A DNA stretch of 56,640 bases from Microbacteriaceae bacterium (GTDB lineage: Bacteria > Actinomycetota > Actinomycetes > Actinomycetales > Microbacteriaceae): the NCBI GenBank assembly GCA_003852775.1, contig RDDZ01000012.1, forward strand, positions 1 through 56,640, given 5' to 3'. Numbering within the stretch: position 1 is the first letter of the stretch; each line of letters opens with the position of its first letter. This document shows positions 37,679-45,560 of the stretch, in pieces. Position numbers and translations under genes: made by a program. The notes beneath the pieces were generated by a model. That model was given only the letters and a program-made list of their open reading frames with translations. It made no database searches and was not told where the DNA came from.

Positions 37679-38038
37679 ATGGCGTGGGTCGTGCTGCTCG
37701 TGAGCGCCGTGCTCGAGGCCGTGTGGGCGACCGCGCTCGGCTACTCCGACGGGCTCTCGCAGCCCGTGCCGACTGTCGTCTTCGCGGTCGCGCTCGCCGG
37801 GAGCATGGCGGGGCTCGGATGGGCCGCCCGCCGCATCCCGATCGGCACCGCCTACGCGGTGTGGACGGGCGTCGGCGCGGCCCTCACGGTCGGCTACGCG
37901 ATGCTCGTCGGCGATGAGCCCGCGTCGGTGCTCAAGGTGCTGTTCATCGCGGTCATCGTGGCCGCGACGATCGGGCTCAAGCTCGTGCCGTCGGGGCCCC
38001 CGCGTCGCGCGGACGACGGGGGCGCCCAGCCGGGCTGA
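37679..38038 (+). CDS. SMR-family guanidinium exporter, second subunit
   Basis: A 119-residue partner SMR protein. It has four helices, the membrane Glu in VSAVLEAVWATALGYSDGL, and IPIGTAYAVWTGVGAALTVGY. It differs from the first subunit by an R-R pair in the loop before this motif and a hydrophilic C-terminal tail (about 15 residues), typical of opposite-topology heterodimer subunits. It begins two bases after the upstream stop and shares its riboswitch. No guanidine carboxylase genes are present in the window. Confidence 0.9.
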   Translation: MAWVVLLVSAVLEAVWATALGYSDGLSQPVPTVVFAVALAGSMAGLGWAARRIPIGTAYAVWTGVGAALTVGYAMLVGDEPASVLKVLFIAVIVAATIGLKLVPSGPPRRADDGGAQPG

Positions 38039-38039
38039 G

Positions 38040-38360
38040 TCACTCGCCGAGGTCGGCGTCTCCCGCCTTGCCCTGCACGTTGTCGGCCGCGCGCTGCGCG
38101 TTCGACTTCGACGCGAAGGCCTCGCCACCCACGGCCACGGTGTTGCCGCCGCGGCGGGCGCGCCAGCGGTAGTGACCGCCCTTGTCCTCGTACACCTCGA
38201 ACGCGGCGGCGGAGGCCCCCGCCTTGAACGACGAGGCGGCGCGCTTGGCGTTGGACTTCGAGGCGAACGACTCGCCCGCCCACGCCACGGTCTGCCCGTT
38301 GCTCGAGATGAGCCACCAGGAGTAGTTGCCGCCCTTGTCGGCCTTGATCTCAAAACGCAC
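38040..38360 (-). CDS. DUF1508 (YegP-like) protein
   Basis: A 106-residue cytosolic protein with two tandem DUF1508 units of about 50 residues: FEIKADKGGNYSWWLISSNGQTVAWAGESFASKSNAKRA and FEVYEDKGGHYRWRARRGGNTVAVGGEAFASKSNAQRA. Members are small, possibly stress-associated proteins with no proven activity. The GTG start has AGGAG nine bases upstream. It is convergent with the SMR operon, with a single base between the two stop codons. Confidence 0.88.
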   Translation of the reverse strand: MRFEIKADKGGNYSWWLISSNGQTVAWAGESFASKSNAKRAASSFKAGASAAAFEVYEDKGGHYRWRARRGGNTVAVGGEAFASKSNAQRAADNVQGKAGDADLGE

Positions 38361-38498
38361 GGCGTCGTGCTCCTCACCCCGGCGCGGGTCGCCGGTGATC
38401 ACAGTATGGCGGCGCACGGCACGAGCCGTCCAAGCGGACGCGCGGACGCATCCGCACGCGTGCCGGCGCGGCACCCGCGGCGGCGCTACCGTTGCCGG

Positions 38499-39305
38499 GT
38501 GACCGCCGCCGACCCGCTCGTCGAGCGCCTGCGCGCGGCCGGCTGCGTGTTCGCGGAGGACGAGGCGGCGCTCTTGCGTGAGGCGGCATCCGGCGATGCG
38601 CTCGAGGAGATCGTCGCCCGCCGGGTCGCTGGCGAGCCGCTCGAGCCGCTGCTCGGCTGGGCCGAGTTCGCGGGACTGCGGGTCGCCGTCGCGCCCGGGG
38701 TGTTCGTGCCGCGGGTGCGCAGCGAGCTGCTCGTCGACCTCGCCCTCGAGGGCCTGCCCGACGATCCCGTCGTGGTGGAGCTGTGCTGCGGCGTCGGCGC
38801 GATCGCGGCCGCCGTCCGCGCGGCCCGACCGGACGCCGAGGTCTGGGCGGCCGACGTCGACCCGGATGCGGTGGCCGTCGCCCGCAGGAACCTCCCGCCC
38901 GAGCGCGTGCTCATCGGCGACCTCTACGGTCCGCTCCCCCGAGCGCTCCGCGGACGCGTCGACCTGCTCGTCGCGAACGCGCCCTACGTGCCGAGCGACG
39001 AGATCGCGTTCATGCCCGCCGAGGCGCGCGACCACGAGCACCGCGTCGCCCTCGACGGCGGGGCCGACGGCACCGCCGTCCAGGCTCGCGTCGCATCCGG
39101 ATGCCGCGAGTGGCTTGCGCCCGGGGGTCGCGTGATCATCGAGACGAGCGAGCGTCAGGCGTCGCTCACGGGGTCACTGCTCGACGAGCAGGGGCTCGCC
39201 GTGCGCGTCGAGCGCGACGAGGAGCGGGACGGCACGGCTGTCATCGGGACGTGGCATCCAACCTCCGCCCGGGAGGCAGATCCCGCACACGTCACGCCTG
39301 ACTGA
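38499..39305 (+). CDS. HemK/PrmC-like protein N5-glutamine methyltransferase
   Basis: A 268-residue SAM-dependent methyltransferase of the HemK-like group. A short helical N-domain is followed by PLLGWAEFAGLRVAVAPGVFVPR, motif I VVELCCGVGAIAAAV, and NAPYVPSDE, which occupies the N-P-P-Y position with Ala in place of the first Pro. The target is probably a Gln side chain, but PrmC itself is normally NPPY, so this is likely a paralogue. The GTG start has TACCGT (38487-38492) exactly six bases upstream. Its end overlaps the convergent VOC gene by 14 bases. Confidence 0.82.
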   Translation: MTAADPLVERLRAAGCVFAEDEAALLREAASGDALEEIVARRVAGEPLEPLLGWAEFAGLRVAVAPGVFVPRVRSELLVDLALEGLPDDPVVVELCCGVGAIAAAVRAARPDAEVWAADVDPDAVAVARRNLPPERVLIGDLYGPLPRALRGRVDLLVANAPYVPSDEIAFMPAEARDHEHRVALDGGADGTAVQARVASGCREWLAPGGRVIIETSERQASLTGSLLDEQGLAVRVERDEERDGTAVIGTWHPTSAREADPAHVTPD

Positions 39306-39693
39306 TCCGCAGGTGGTTGCCCGCGGGGTCGCGGAACGCGGCGTCGCGCACGCCCCACGGCTGGTCCATGGGCTCCTGCATGATGTCGGCGCCGGAGGCC
39401 GCGATGCGCTCGAAGTCGGCATCGAGGTCGTCGGTCTCGAGCACGACGCCCGCCAGCACGCCCTTCGCGAGCAGCTCGGCGAGCGTCGCGCCGTCCTCGT
39501 CCGAGACGCCGGCCGTGACGGGGGTGAGCACGATCGAGGTGTCCGCCCCCGGGGGCGCGACCGTGATCCAGCGCATGCCGCCGCCCTGGTCGACGTCCAT
39601 GAGCACCTCGAAGCCGAGCACGTCGCGGTAGAACCCGAGGGCGGCCGCCGGGTCGTCCACGTAGAGGAAGCTGTTGCGGAGTCTGATCGTCAT
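39292..39693 (-). CDS. VOC-superfamily (glyoxalase-like) protein
   Basis: A 133-residue protein with two beta-alpha-beta-beta-beta modules. It begins MTIRLRNSFLYVDDPAAALGFYRDVLGFEV and ends WGVRDAAFRDPAGNHLRI. Metal-ligand candidates are limited (a Glu in VLETDDL), so it may be a binding protein rather than an enzyme. TAGCGT (39700-39705) lies exactly six bases upstream of the ATG. An AraC-type regulator precedes it on the same strand, a recurrent pairing. Confidence 0.85.
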   Translation of the reverse strand: MTIRLRNSFLYVDDPAAALGFYRDVLGFEVLMDVDQGGGMRWITVAPPGADTSIVLTPVTAGVSDEDGATLAELLAKGVLAGVVLETDDLDADFERIAASGADIMQEPMDQPWGVRDAAFRDPAGNHLRISQA

Positions 39694-39711
39694 GCCGTCA
39701 CGCTACGGCGC

Positions 39712-40134
39712 TCACGCTCCCGAAGCTTCTCGGATCCTGACCGGTCGTGTGACGTTCTTCGCGACGCACGGGAGCTCGTCGAGCGCCGAGTCGGGGGCCT
39801 CCGGATGCGCGGCCGCGCGGTAGGCGGAGGGCGGCATCCCGACGAGCTTGGTGAAGCTCGCGCTGAAGGAGCCGAGCGAGGTGCAGCCGACCGCGACGCA
39901 CACCTCGGTGACCGAGAGGTCGCCGCGGCGCAGGAGCGCCTTCGCCCGTTCGATGCGACGCGTCATGAGGTAGCCGTAGGGCGTCTCGCCGTAGGCGGCG
40001 CGGAAGCTGCGCGAGAAGTGGCCCGCCGACATGAGCGCCGTGCGGGCGAGCGACTCGACGTCGAGCGGCTGGGCGTACTCGCGGTCGATGCGGTCGCGGG
40101 CCTTGCGCAGCCGGACGAGGTCGTCGCGGTCCAT
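39712..40134 (-). CDS. Short AraC-family regulator (DNA-binding domain only)
   Basis: 140 residues containing just the two helix-turn-helix motifs: SLARTALMSAGHFSRSFRAAYGETPYGYLMTRRIERAKALL and SVTEVCVAVGCTSLGSFSASFTKLVGMPPSAYR. There is no effector domain. The ATG at 40134 is chosen over longer upstream frames, which lack protein-like sequence. It lies 18 bases upstream of the VOC gene on the same strand and probably forms an operon with it. Confidence 0.87.
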   Translation of the reverse strand: MDRDDLVRLRKARDRIDREYAQPLDVESLARTALMSAGHFSRSFRAAYGETPYGYLMTRRIERAKALLRRGDLSVTEVCVAVGCTSLGSFSASFTKLVGMPPSAYRAAAHPEAPDSALDELPCVAKNVTRPVRIREASGA

Positions 40135-40166
40135 GCGCCCAGTCTGCCGTGAAACCCGCCCCCGGA

Positions 40167-41255
40167 TCAGGCGATGGTCGCGCCGAAGGCGAGACCCAGA
40201 AGGTACGTCGCCGCGGCGGCCCCGTAGCCGATCGCGAGCTGGCGCAGCGCGCGGTAGAGCGGGGGCGCCCCGGAGAGGATGCCGACGACGGCTCCCGTGC
40301 CGAGCAGCGCGACGCCGACGAGCACCGACGCGAGCACGACGGCGGGCCACCCCGCCATCCCGAACAGGTACGGCAGCACGGGGACGAGCGCCCCCGAGGC
40401 GAAGAACAGGAAGCTCGACCCGGCGGCGTGCCACGGTGAACCCACTGCGTCGTGCGGGTCGAGCTCCTCGGGCGGCGCGTCCGCCTCGAGATGCAGGGTC
40501 GCGAGCACCTCGCGCGCCCGGACGTCGGCCTCCTCCGGGTCCATGCCGCGCGCGCGATAGACGAGCGCGAGCTCGTTCGCGTCGACGTCGAGGTCGGCGA
40601 GCGCGCTCTGGGAGGCCGGGTCGGGGCGGGACGCCGCGAGCAGCTCGCGCTGCGACTTGACCGACACGTACTCCCCCGCACCCATCGAGAGGGCGCCCGC
40701 GAGCAGACCCGCGATGCCCGTGAAGAGCACGACGCTCGGCGGTGCACCCGTGGCGCCGATGCCGAGCACGAGCGCGAGGTTCGACACGAGTCCGTCGTTG
40801 GCTCCGAAGACGGCCGCTCGGAAGGTGCCCGAGAGGCGGGTGCGACCGCGCGCCGCGAGCCCGCGCAGCACCTCCCCGTGGATGCGCTCGTCGGCCGCCA
40901 TGCGCACGGTGGCGTTCGGGTCGTCGTCGTAGGGCGAGCGGGCCTCGGCGCGCTGGGCGAGGGCGAGGACGAAGAGGAAGCCGAGGCGCTTCGCAAGGAA
41001 GCCGAGGAGGCGCGTGCGGAGGTCGGGCCGCGGGGCAGGCTCCGCCTTCGGTCCGAGGAGCTTCAGCCAGTGCCCCTCGTGCCGCGCCTCCGCCTCCGCG
41101 AGCGCGAGCAGGATGTCGCGCTCCGGCCCCTCTCGCCGCTGACCCAGCTCGCGGTAGATCTCCGCCTCCGCGCGTTCGGCCGCGAGGTAGCGACGCCAGC
41201 GCCGGATCTGGGCGCGCGTCGGGACGGGTACGTGGGCGGTGTCTTGCGTCGGCAC
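40167..41255 (-). CDS. VIT1/CCC1-type protein with ferritin-like N-domain
   Basis: A 362-residue protein. The N-terminal ferritin/rubrerythrin-like helical domain (about 15-130) has Glu/His pairs (EIYRELGQRREG, EAEARHEGHW, DERIHGEVL). A C-terminal VIT1-type membrane domain has about five helices beginning FRAAVFGANDGLVSNLALVLG and including MGAGEYVSVKSQREL. Such fusions are thought to transport or store Fe/Mn. The GTG start has CAGAAT (41262-41267) six bases upstream. The neighbours do not indicate a pathway. Confidence 0.88.
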   Translation of the reverse strand: MPTQDTAHVPVPTRAQIRRWRRYLAAERAEAEIYRELGQRREGPERDILLALAEAEARHEGHWLKLLGPKAEPAPRPDLRTRLLGFLAKRLGFLFVLALAQRAEARSPYDDDPNATVRMAADERIHGEVLRGLAARGRTRLSGTFRAAVFGANDGLVSNLALVLGIGATGAPPSVVLFTGIAGLLAGALSMGAGEYVSVKSQRELLAASRPDPASQSALADLDVDANELALVYRARGMDPEEADVRAREVLATLHLEADAPPEELDPHDAVGSPWHAAGSSFLFFASGALVPVLPYLFGMAGWPAVVLASVLVGVALLGTGAVVGILSGAPPLYRALRQLAIGYGAAAATYLLGLAFGATIA

Positions 41256-41300
41256 CGATTCATTCTGCCGAGCGCATACGAGTTGCGGGCGGCCGAATCC

Positions 41301-42218
41301 CTACGCCGCGATGTAGCGCAGCCCCCAGCGGCCCTCGTAGCTCGCGTCGGGTTCGAGCCAGATGAGACCCTCGCCGGAGTTGAGCGCGTCGGGCGGCGCC
41401 GTCATCGGCTCGATCGCGACCGCGGTGCCGACCCCACCGTCCTTCGGGAAGATCGGCGTCGTGAACACCTGCAGGTAGCGCCAGTCGTCGTCCTGCCGCA
41501 CCTCGAGCCGCGAGCCGTCGGGCGCCGTGAGCGTCGCGGTGACGCCGTCCGCGGGGGTGATCGAGCGGAACGCCGTGTCGAGCTCGAGGTCGCCCACGCG
41601 CACGCCGCCCCGCAGGTCGGTGCCGCCCGTGACGGGGCGCCACCGGATCGGGTCGAGGCGCTCGTCGACCTCGAGGTACTCGTCGGCGGGCACCGTCAGC
41701 ACGAGGTCGGCGACGTCGTGCGCGCCGATGCGGGGGTACGGATGCGTGCCCGTCGCGTACGGGGCCCGCACCCCCGAGAGGTTGCGCACCCCGTGCGTCA
41801 CCGTGATCCCGTCGGGCTGCAGCTCGAACCGCACCCAGGTGTCGAGCAGGAACGGCCAGCCGTGCTGCGGGTGGATGACGGCGCCGAGCGTGGCGGCGGA
41901 GTCGCTGCGCTCACGCACCTCGTACTCGGTGAACTCGAGCAGCCCGTGCAGGGCGCCGCCGCGCTTCGGCTCCGTGATGTCCAGCTGCTGCGGAACGCCC
42001 TCGTACTCCCAGCGTCCCGCGCGCACGCGGTTCGGCCATGGGGCGAGCGCGATGCCGGAGCAGAACGGCGGGGGCGCGGCGTCGAACGGCAGCGGCTCCG
42101 TCAGGTCGACGTCGCCGATCCGCACGGCGCACAGCACCGCCGCGACCGTGCCCAGCTCCGCGTGGGCCTCGCCGTTCCGCAGCCAGAAACGCTCGCCGAC
42201 TCCCGTGTGCGACCTCAT
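41301..42218 (-). CDS. Aldose 1-epimerase family protein (copy 1)
   Basis: A 305-residue beta-sandwich of the galactose mutarotase superfamily. It shows WPNRVRAGRWEY, HGLLEFTEYEV (catalytic His), THPYPRIG (second His) and EPMTAPPDALNSGEGL (catalytic Glu). It interconverts alpha and beta anomers of sugars. A GAGGAGG site lies before the ATG at 42218. It overlaps copy 2 by four bases (ATGA) and is about half identical to it by eye, so the pair arose by tandem duplication. It is part of the galactose cluster. Confidence 0.9.
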   Translation of the reverse strand: MRSHTGVGERFWLRNGEAHAELGTVAAVLCAVRIGDVDLTEPLPFDAAPPPFCSGIALAPWPNRVRAGRWEYEGVPQQLDITEPKRGGALHGLLEFTEYEVRERSDSAATLGAVIHPQHGWPFLLDTWVRFELQPDGITVTHGVRNLSGVRAPYATGTHPYPRIGAHDVADLVLTVPADEYLEVDERLDPIRWRPVTGGTDLRGGVRVGDLELDTAFRSITPADGVTATLTAPDGSRLEVRQDDDWRYLQVFTTPIFPKDGGVGTAVAIEPMTAPPDALNSGEGLIWLEPDASYEGRWGLRYIAA

Positions 42219-43147
42219 GCACCCTCCTCGTATCGGGCGCCCCACGACGCCTCCCAGACCTGATCCGGCTCGAGCCACGCGAGCCCCTCACCGGAGTTGA
42301 GCGCGTCGGGCGCGGCGCTCATGGGCTCGAGCGCCACCGCGAGCGCCGGGGCCTCTCCCCCGTCGCGGCCGACGTGCGCGAAGTCGCGCGGCGTGAACAC
42401 CTGCAGCCAGCGGAACGGCTCGTCCTGCCATACGACCGTACGGCCGCCGCCGGGGGCCGTCAGCACGGCGGCCCCGGCCGGGCCGGTTGCGACGTCCTGG
42501 TACCCCACGTTGAGGTCGAGGCCCGCGAGCTCGCGCGGCGTCGAGAGGTCGAACTCCCCACCCCGCTCGACGTCGCGCACGGCGACGGGCACGAGGCGCT
42601 CGTCGAGCTCGAGGTAGCGCGCGGCGCGCACCTCGAGCGTCAGCTCCTCGACCGGCACCTCACCCACGCGGAAGTACGGATGCGCGCCGACCGCCCACGG
42701 AGCGCGCGCCGCGCCGAGGTTGCGGGCCCCGTGCGTCACGGTGAGGCCGTCCTCGGCGAGCTCGTACCGCACCCACGTCTCGAGCAGGAAGGGCCAGCCG
42801 TGCTGGGGGTGGATGTGCGCACCGAGGGTGACCGCGGCATCCGTGCGCTCGAGCACCCGGTAGGCGGTGTTGCGCAGCAGACCGTGGATGGCGTTGCCGC
42901 GGCTCGGGTCGGTGACGTCGAGGTGCTGCACCTGGCCGTCGTGGGTCCAGCGGGCGTCGCGCACGCGGTTGGGCCACGGCGCCAGCACGATGCCGTTGCC
43001 GTGGCCGGGGAGCCGCGTCGCGGGCGTGCGCTCGGTGAGCTCGCGTCCGTCGACCTCGAGGCTCGTGAGGGCGGCCGCGAGCGTCGCGACGGTCGCCGAC
43101 GAGCGCGCCGTGCGCAGCTCGACGATCTGTCCGATGGGGGTCAGCAC
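42215..43147 (-). CDS. Aldose 1-epimerase family protein (copy 2)
   Basis: A 310-residue paralogue of the downstream gene with the same catalytic landmarks: WPNRVRDARWTH, HGLLRNTAYRV (His), AHPYFRVG (His) and EPMSAAPDALNSGEGL (Glu). The GTG start lies seven bases after TAGGCT (43155-43160), a -10-like hexamer that overlaps the sugar-porter stop codon. The two epimerases could therefore be expressed independently of that broken gene. Confidence 0.9.
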   Translation of the reverse strand: MLTPIGQIVELRTARSSATVATLAAALTSLEVDGRELTERTPATRLPGHGNGIVLAPWPNRVRDARWTHDGQVQHLDVTDPSRGNAIHGLLRNTAYRVLERTDAAVTLGAHIHPQHGWPFLLETWVRYELAEDGLTVTHGARNLGAARAPWAVGAHPYFRVGEVPVEELTLEVRAARYLELDERLVPVAVRDVERGGEFDLSTPRELAGLDLNVGYQDVATGPAGAAVLTAPGGGRTVVWQDEPFRWLQVFTPRDFAHVGRDGGEAPALAVALEPMSAAPDALNSGEGLAWLEPDQVWEASWGARYEEGA

Positions 43148-43157
43148 GCCCGCAAGC

Positions 43158-44629
43158 CTAGGACGACGCGCGCGTCTGGGACGCCTTCCGGTGGAACAGC
43201 GTCTCGGTCTGCTCGAGCTCCATGCCCTTCGTCTCGGGCACGCGCCACGCCACGTACACGAACGACAGCGCCGCGAAGAGCGCGTACATGCCGTAGGTGA
43301 CCGGGAGCGACCATCCGCTCATCGCGGGGAACGACACCGTGATGAGGAAGTTCGCGACCCACTGCGCGCCGGCCGCGACGCCGAGCGCCTTGCCCCGGAT
43401 GCGGCTCGGGAAGATCTCGCCGAGGAGCACCCACACGAGCGGGCCCCACGAGGCGCCGAAGCCGACCACGAAGACGTTCGCGGCGACGAGGGCGATCGGG
43501 CCCCACGGCGCGGGAAGGGACACGTCGTCGCCCGACCCCTGCGCGAACAGGAACGCGACGGCCATCGTCGCGAGCGACATCGTCATGAGCACCGAGCCGA
43601 TGAGCAGGATCGGCTTCCGGCCGACGCGGTCGACGAGGAAGATCGCGACGAGCGTCACCGCGACGTTGACGACCGAGGTGATGACGCTGATCGTGAACGA
43701 CGCCGACTCCTCGAAGCCGACCGAGGCCCACAGGCTCGTCGAGTAGTAGAAGATCACGTCGATGCCGACGAACTGCACTGCTGGAACACCGACAGGATGA
43801 CGCCCACCCACACGATGCGCTGAAGCCCGAGCACCGGTCCGCGGAGCGTGACGCCGGCGTTCTCGCGGTCCTCCTCGATCGCCGTCTTCAGGTCGCGCAC
43901 GGTCTGGTCGAGGTCGGCCTCCGGCACGAGGCGGCTGAGGATCTCGCGCGCCTCGTCGCTGCGGCCGTGGGCGATGAGGAAGCGCGGCGACTCGGGGAGG
44001 GTGAAGGCGAGGACGCCGTAGACGACCGCCGGCACGACCCCGACGAGGAACATCCAGCGCCACGCCTCGAGCCCGAACCAGAACGTCTCGCCCGCGCCGC
44101 CCGCACCGCCCGCGAGGAGGGCGTCGCTCAGCAGTGCGGCGAAGATGCCGATCGTGATCGCCAGCTGCTGGAGGGATGCGAGGCTGCCGCGGATCTGACG
44201 GGGCGCGACCTCCGCGATGTAGGCGGGAGCCACGACGGAGGCGATGCCGATGCCGAGGCCGCCGACGACGCGCCAGACGCCGAGGTCCCACACGCTGAAC
44301 GCGAACCCGGTTCCGACCGAGCTCGCGAAGAACATGATCGCGCCGAGGAACATGACCTTGAGGCGGCCGAGGCGGTCCGAGAGGCGGCCGGCGACCGCGG
44401 CGCCGACGGCGCATCCGAGCAGGGCGATCGCGACGACGAAGTCGGTGACGAACGCGCCGAGCTCGAAGTCGCCCTGGATGGAGTCGACGGCGCCGTTGAT
44501 GACGGACGAGTCGAAGCCGAAGAGGAACCCGCCCACGGCTGCCGCGACCGACAGGCCGATCGCTCGACGCCCGAAGGGGCTCCGCAGGGAGAAGGCGTCG
44601 GTGGGGATGGAGGCCGTGTTCTGCGTCAC
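43158..44629 (-). pseudogene. Sugar-porter MFS transporter with frameshift
   Basis: The N-terminal half (44629 to about 43782) reads through six helices with GFLFGFDSSVINGAV, RLSDRLGR and PESPRFLIAHGR. It then shifts after ILSVFQQ into a short out-of-frame tail stopping at 43754. The remaining helices continue in another frame from QFVGIDVIFYYSTSLWASVGF to PETKGMELEQTE and the stop at 43158. The break coincides with a perfect 5-bp tandem duplication (ACTGC ACTGC, 43772-43781). Removing one copy restores a normal sugar porter of about 490 residues, probably for galactose. The GTG start has TAGCGT exactly six bases upstream. Confidence 0.88.
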
Positions 44630-44698
44630 GCTCCGACGCTAAGGACGGGGGATGGCGCGCGGTAGGCGCTCGAAATCCCGCGCGCGGAGGAATAGTCG

Positions 44699-45511
44699 TC
44701 AGGCGTCGGCCCGCAGCACGCGGGCGCCGCGGGCGGCGAGGGCCCGCGCGGTGGCGGCCGCGGCATCCGTCCACGCGCCCGCCGTCACGAGCGTCGTCGC
44801 CTCGTCAGCCACGCCGATCGTGCCGAGGTGGCGGGCACCGAGCTTCGCGGCCTCGGCCACGACGAGCCGCGCGGCCGATGCGGCGACCATCGCACGCTTC
44901 ACCTCCGCCTCGGCGAGGTTGAGGTTGGTGATGCGTCCGCGAGTGTCGACGCCGTTGCAGCCGAGGATCGCGAGGTCGACGTGGAGTCCCGCGATCGACT
45001 CGGATGCGCCCGGGTCGACGAGCGAGTGCTGGAGCGGCCGCAGGGTGCCGCCCGTGAGGACGACCGTGATGCGCGGCACGGCCGCCTCGAGCGCGAGCGC
45101 GATCGACAGGCCGTTCGTCACGACGACGAGCTCGTCGAGGTCGCCGCGCTCGACGCGGTCGACGAGCGCGTGCGCGACGGCGAGGGTCGTGGAGCCGACG
45201 TCGAGCAGCACGCTCGTGCCGCTGTCGACGAGGGCGGCGGCGCGCCGGCCGATCGCGCGCTTGGCGGCGGCGTCGCGAGCCGAGACACGCTCGACGGGCT
45301 CCTCGCGCGGGCCGCCGGCGGCGGGGAGGGCCGAGCCGTGCACGCGGCGCACGAGGCCCGCCGCCTCGAGCACGCCGAGGTCGGAGCGGATGGTGACCTC
45401 GCTCACCCGGAACTCGGCGGCCGCGTCGGCCACGCGCAGGATGCCGTCCTCGCGCACCCGCTCGGCGATCCGGGCGCGTCGGAGCTCGGCGGGGAGGGCA
45501 GCATCCGTCAC
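44699..45511 (-). CDS. DeoR/GlpR-family sugar regulator
   Basis: A 270-residue repressor. The N-terminal winged helix is ILRVADAAAEFRVSEVTIRSDLGVLEAAGLVRRVHG. The C-terminal sugar-phosphate sensor domain has the signatures VLLDVGSTT, VVTNGLSIA and VVLTGGTLR, followed by LGCNGVDTRGRITN. The GTG start has GAAAGG eight bases upstream, inside a dyad operator. It is divergent from galTK and upstream of the sugar porter and epimerases, so it most likely controls the whole galactose cluster, responding to a phosphorylated intermediate. Confidence 0.92.
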   Translation of the reverse strand: MTDAALPAELRRARIAERVREDGILRVADAAAEFRVSEVTIRSDLGVLEAAGLVRRVHGSALPAAGGPREEPVERVSARDAAAKRAIGRRAAALVDSGTSVLLDVGSTTLAVAHALVDRVERGDLDELVVVTNGLSIALALEAAVPRITVVLTGGTLRPLQHSLVDPGASESIAGLHVDLAILGCNGVDTRGRITNLNLAEAEVKRAMVAASAARLVVAEAAKLGARHLGTIGVADEATTLVTAGAWTDAAAATARALAARGARVLRADA

Positions 45512-45514
45512 TTA

Positions 45515-45531
45515 CGAAACCTTTCGTTTCG
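45515..45531. promoter_or_regulatory. DeoR operator dyad CGAAAC-N5-GTTTCG
   Basis: A perfect 6-5-6 dyad in the divergent deoR/galT gap. It overlaps the regulator's own ribosome site (GAAAGG) and the -35 area expected for galT, so one bound repressor could affect both directions. Confidence 0.65.
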
Positions 45532-45542
45532 GCAAGATCGGC

Positions 45543-45556
45543 TTACGATACCGTAA
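45543..45556 (+). promoter_or_regulatory. galT promoter -10 within dyad TTACG-N4-CGTAA
   Basis: TTACG-ATAC-CGTAA is a perfect dyad and contains a -10-like TACGAT (45544-45549). The galT ATG at 45561 has no ribosome site, so the transcript is leaderless or has a very short leader. The dyad is probably a second operator at the start point. Confidence 0.55.
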
Positions 45557-45560
45557 ACAC

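Noticed and set aside
42038-43300. 420-codon plus-strand frame across the epimerase genes
   Set aside because: Antisense shadow of two genes with intact catalytic motifs.
43158-43754. C-terminal half of the sugar porter as a separate gene
   Set aside because: It has no start codon or ribosome site and begins mid-helix. A single 5-bp duplication fully explains the split.
44652-45560. Open frame upstream of galT suggesting a longer fusion
   Set aside because: It is antisense to the DeoR gene and Ser/Arg/Ala-rich. galT homology begins at the ATG at 45561.
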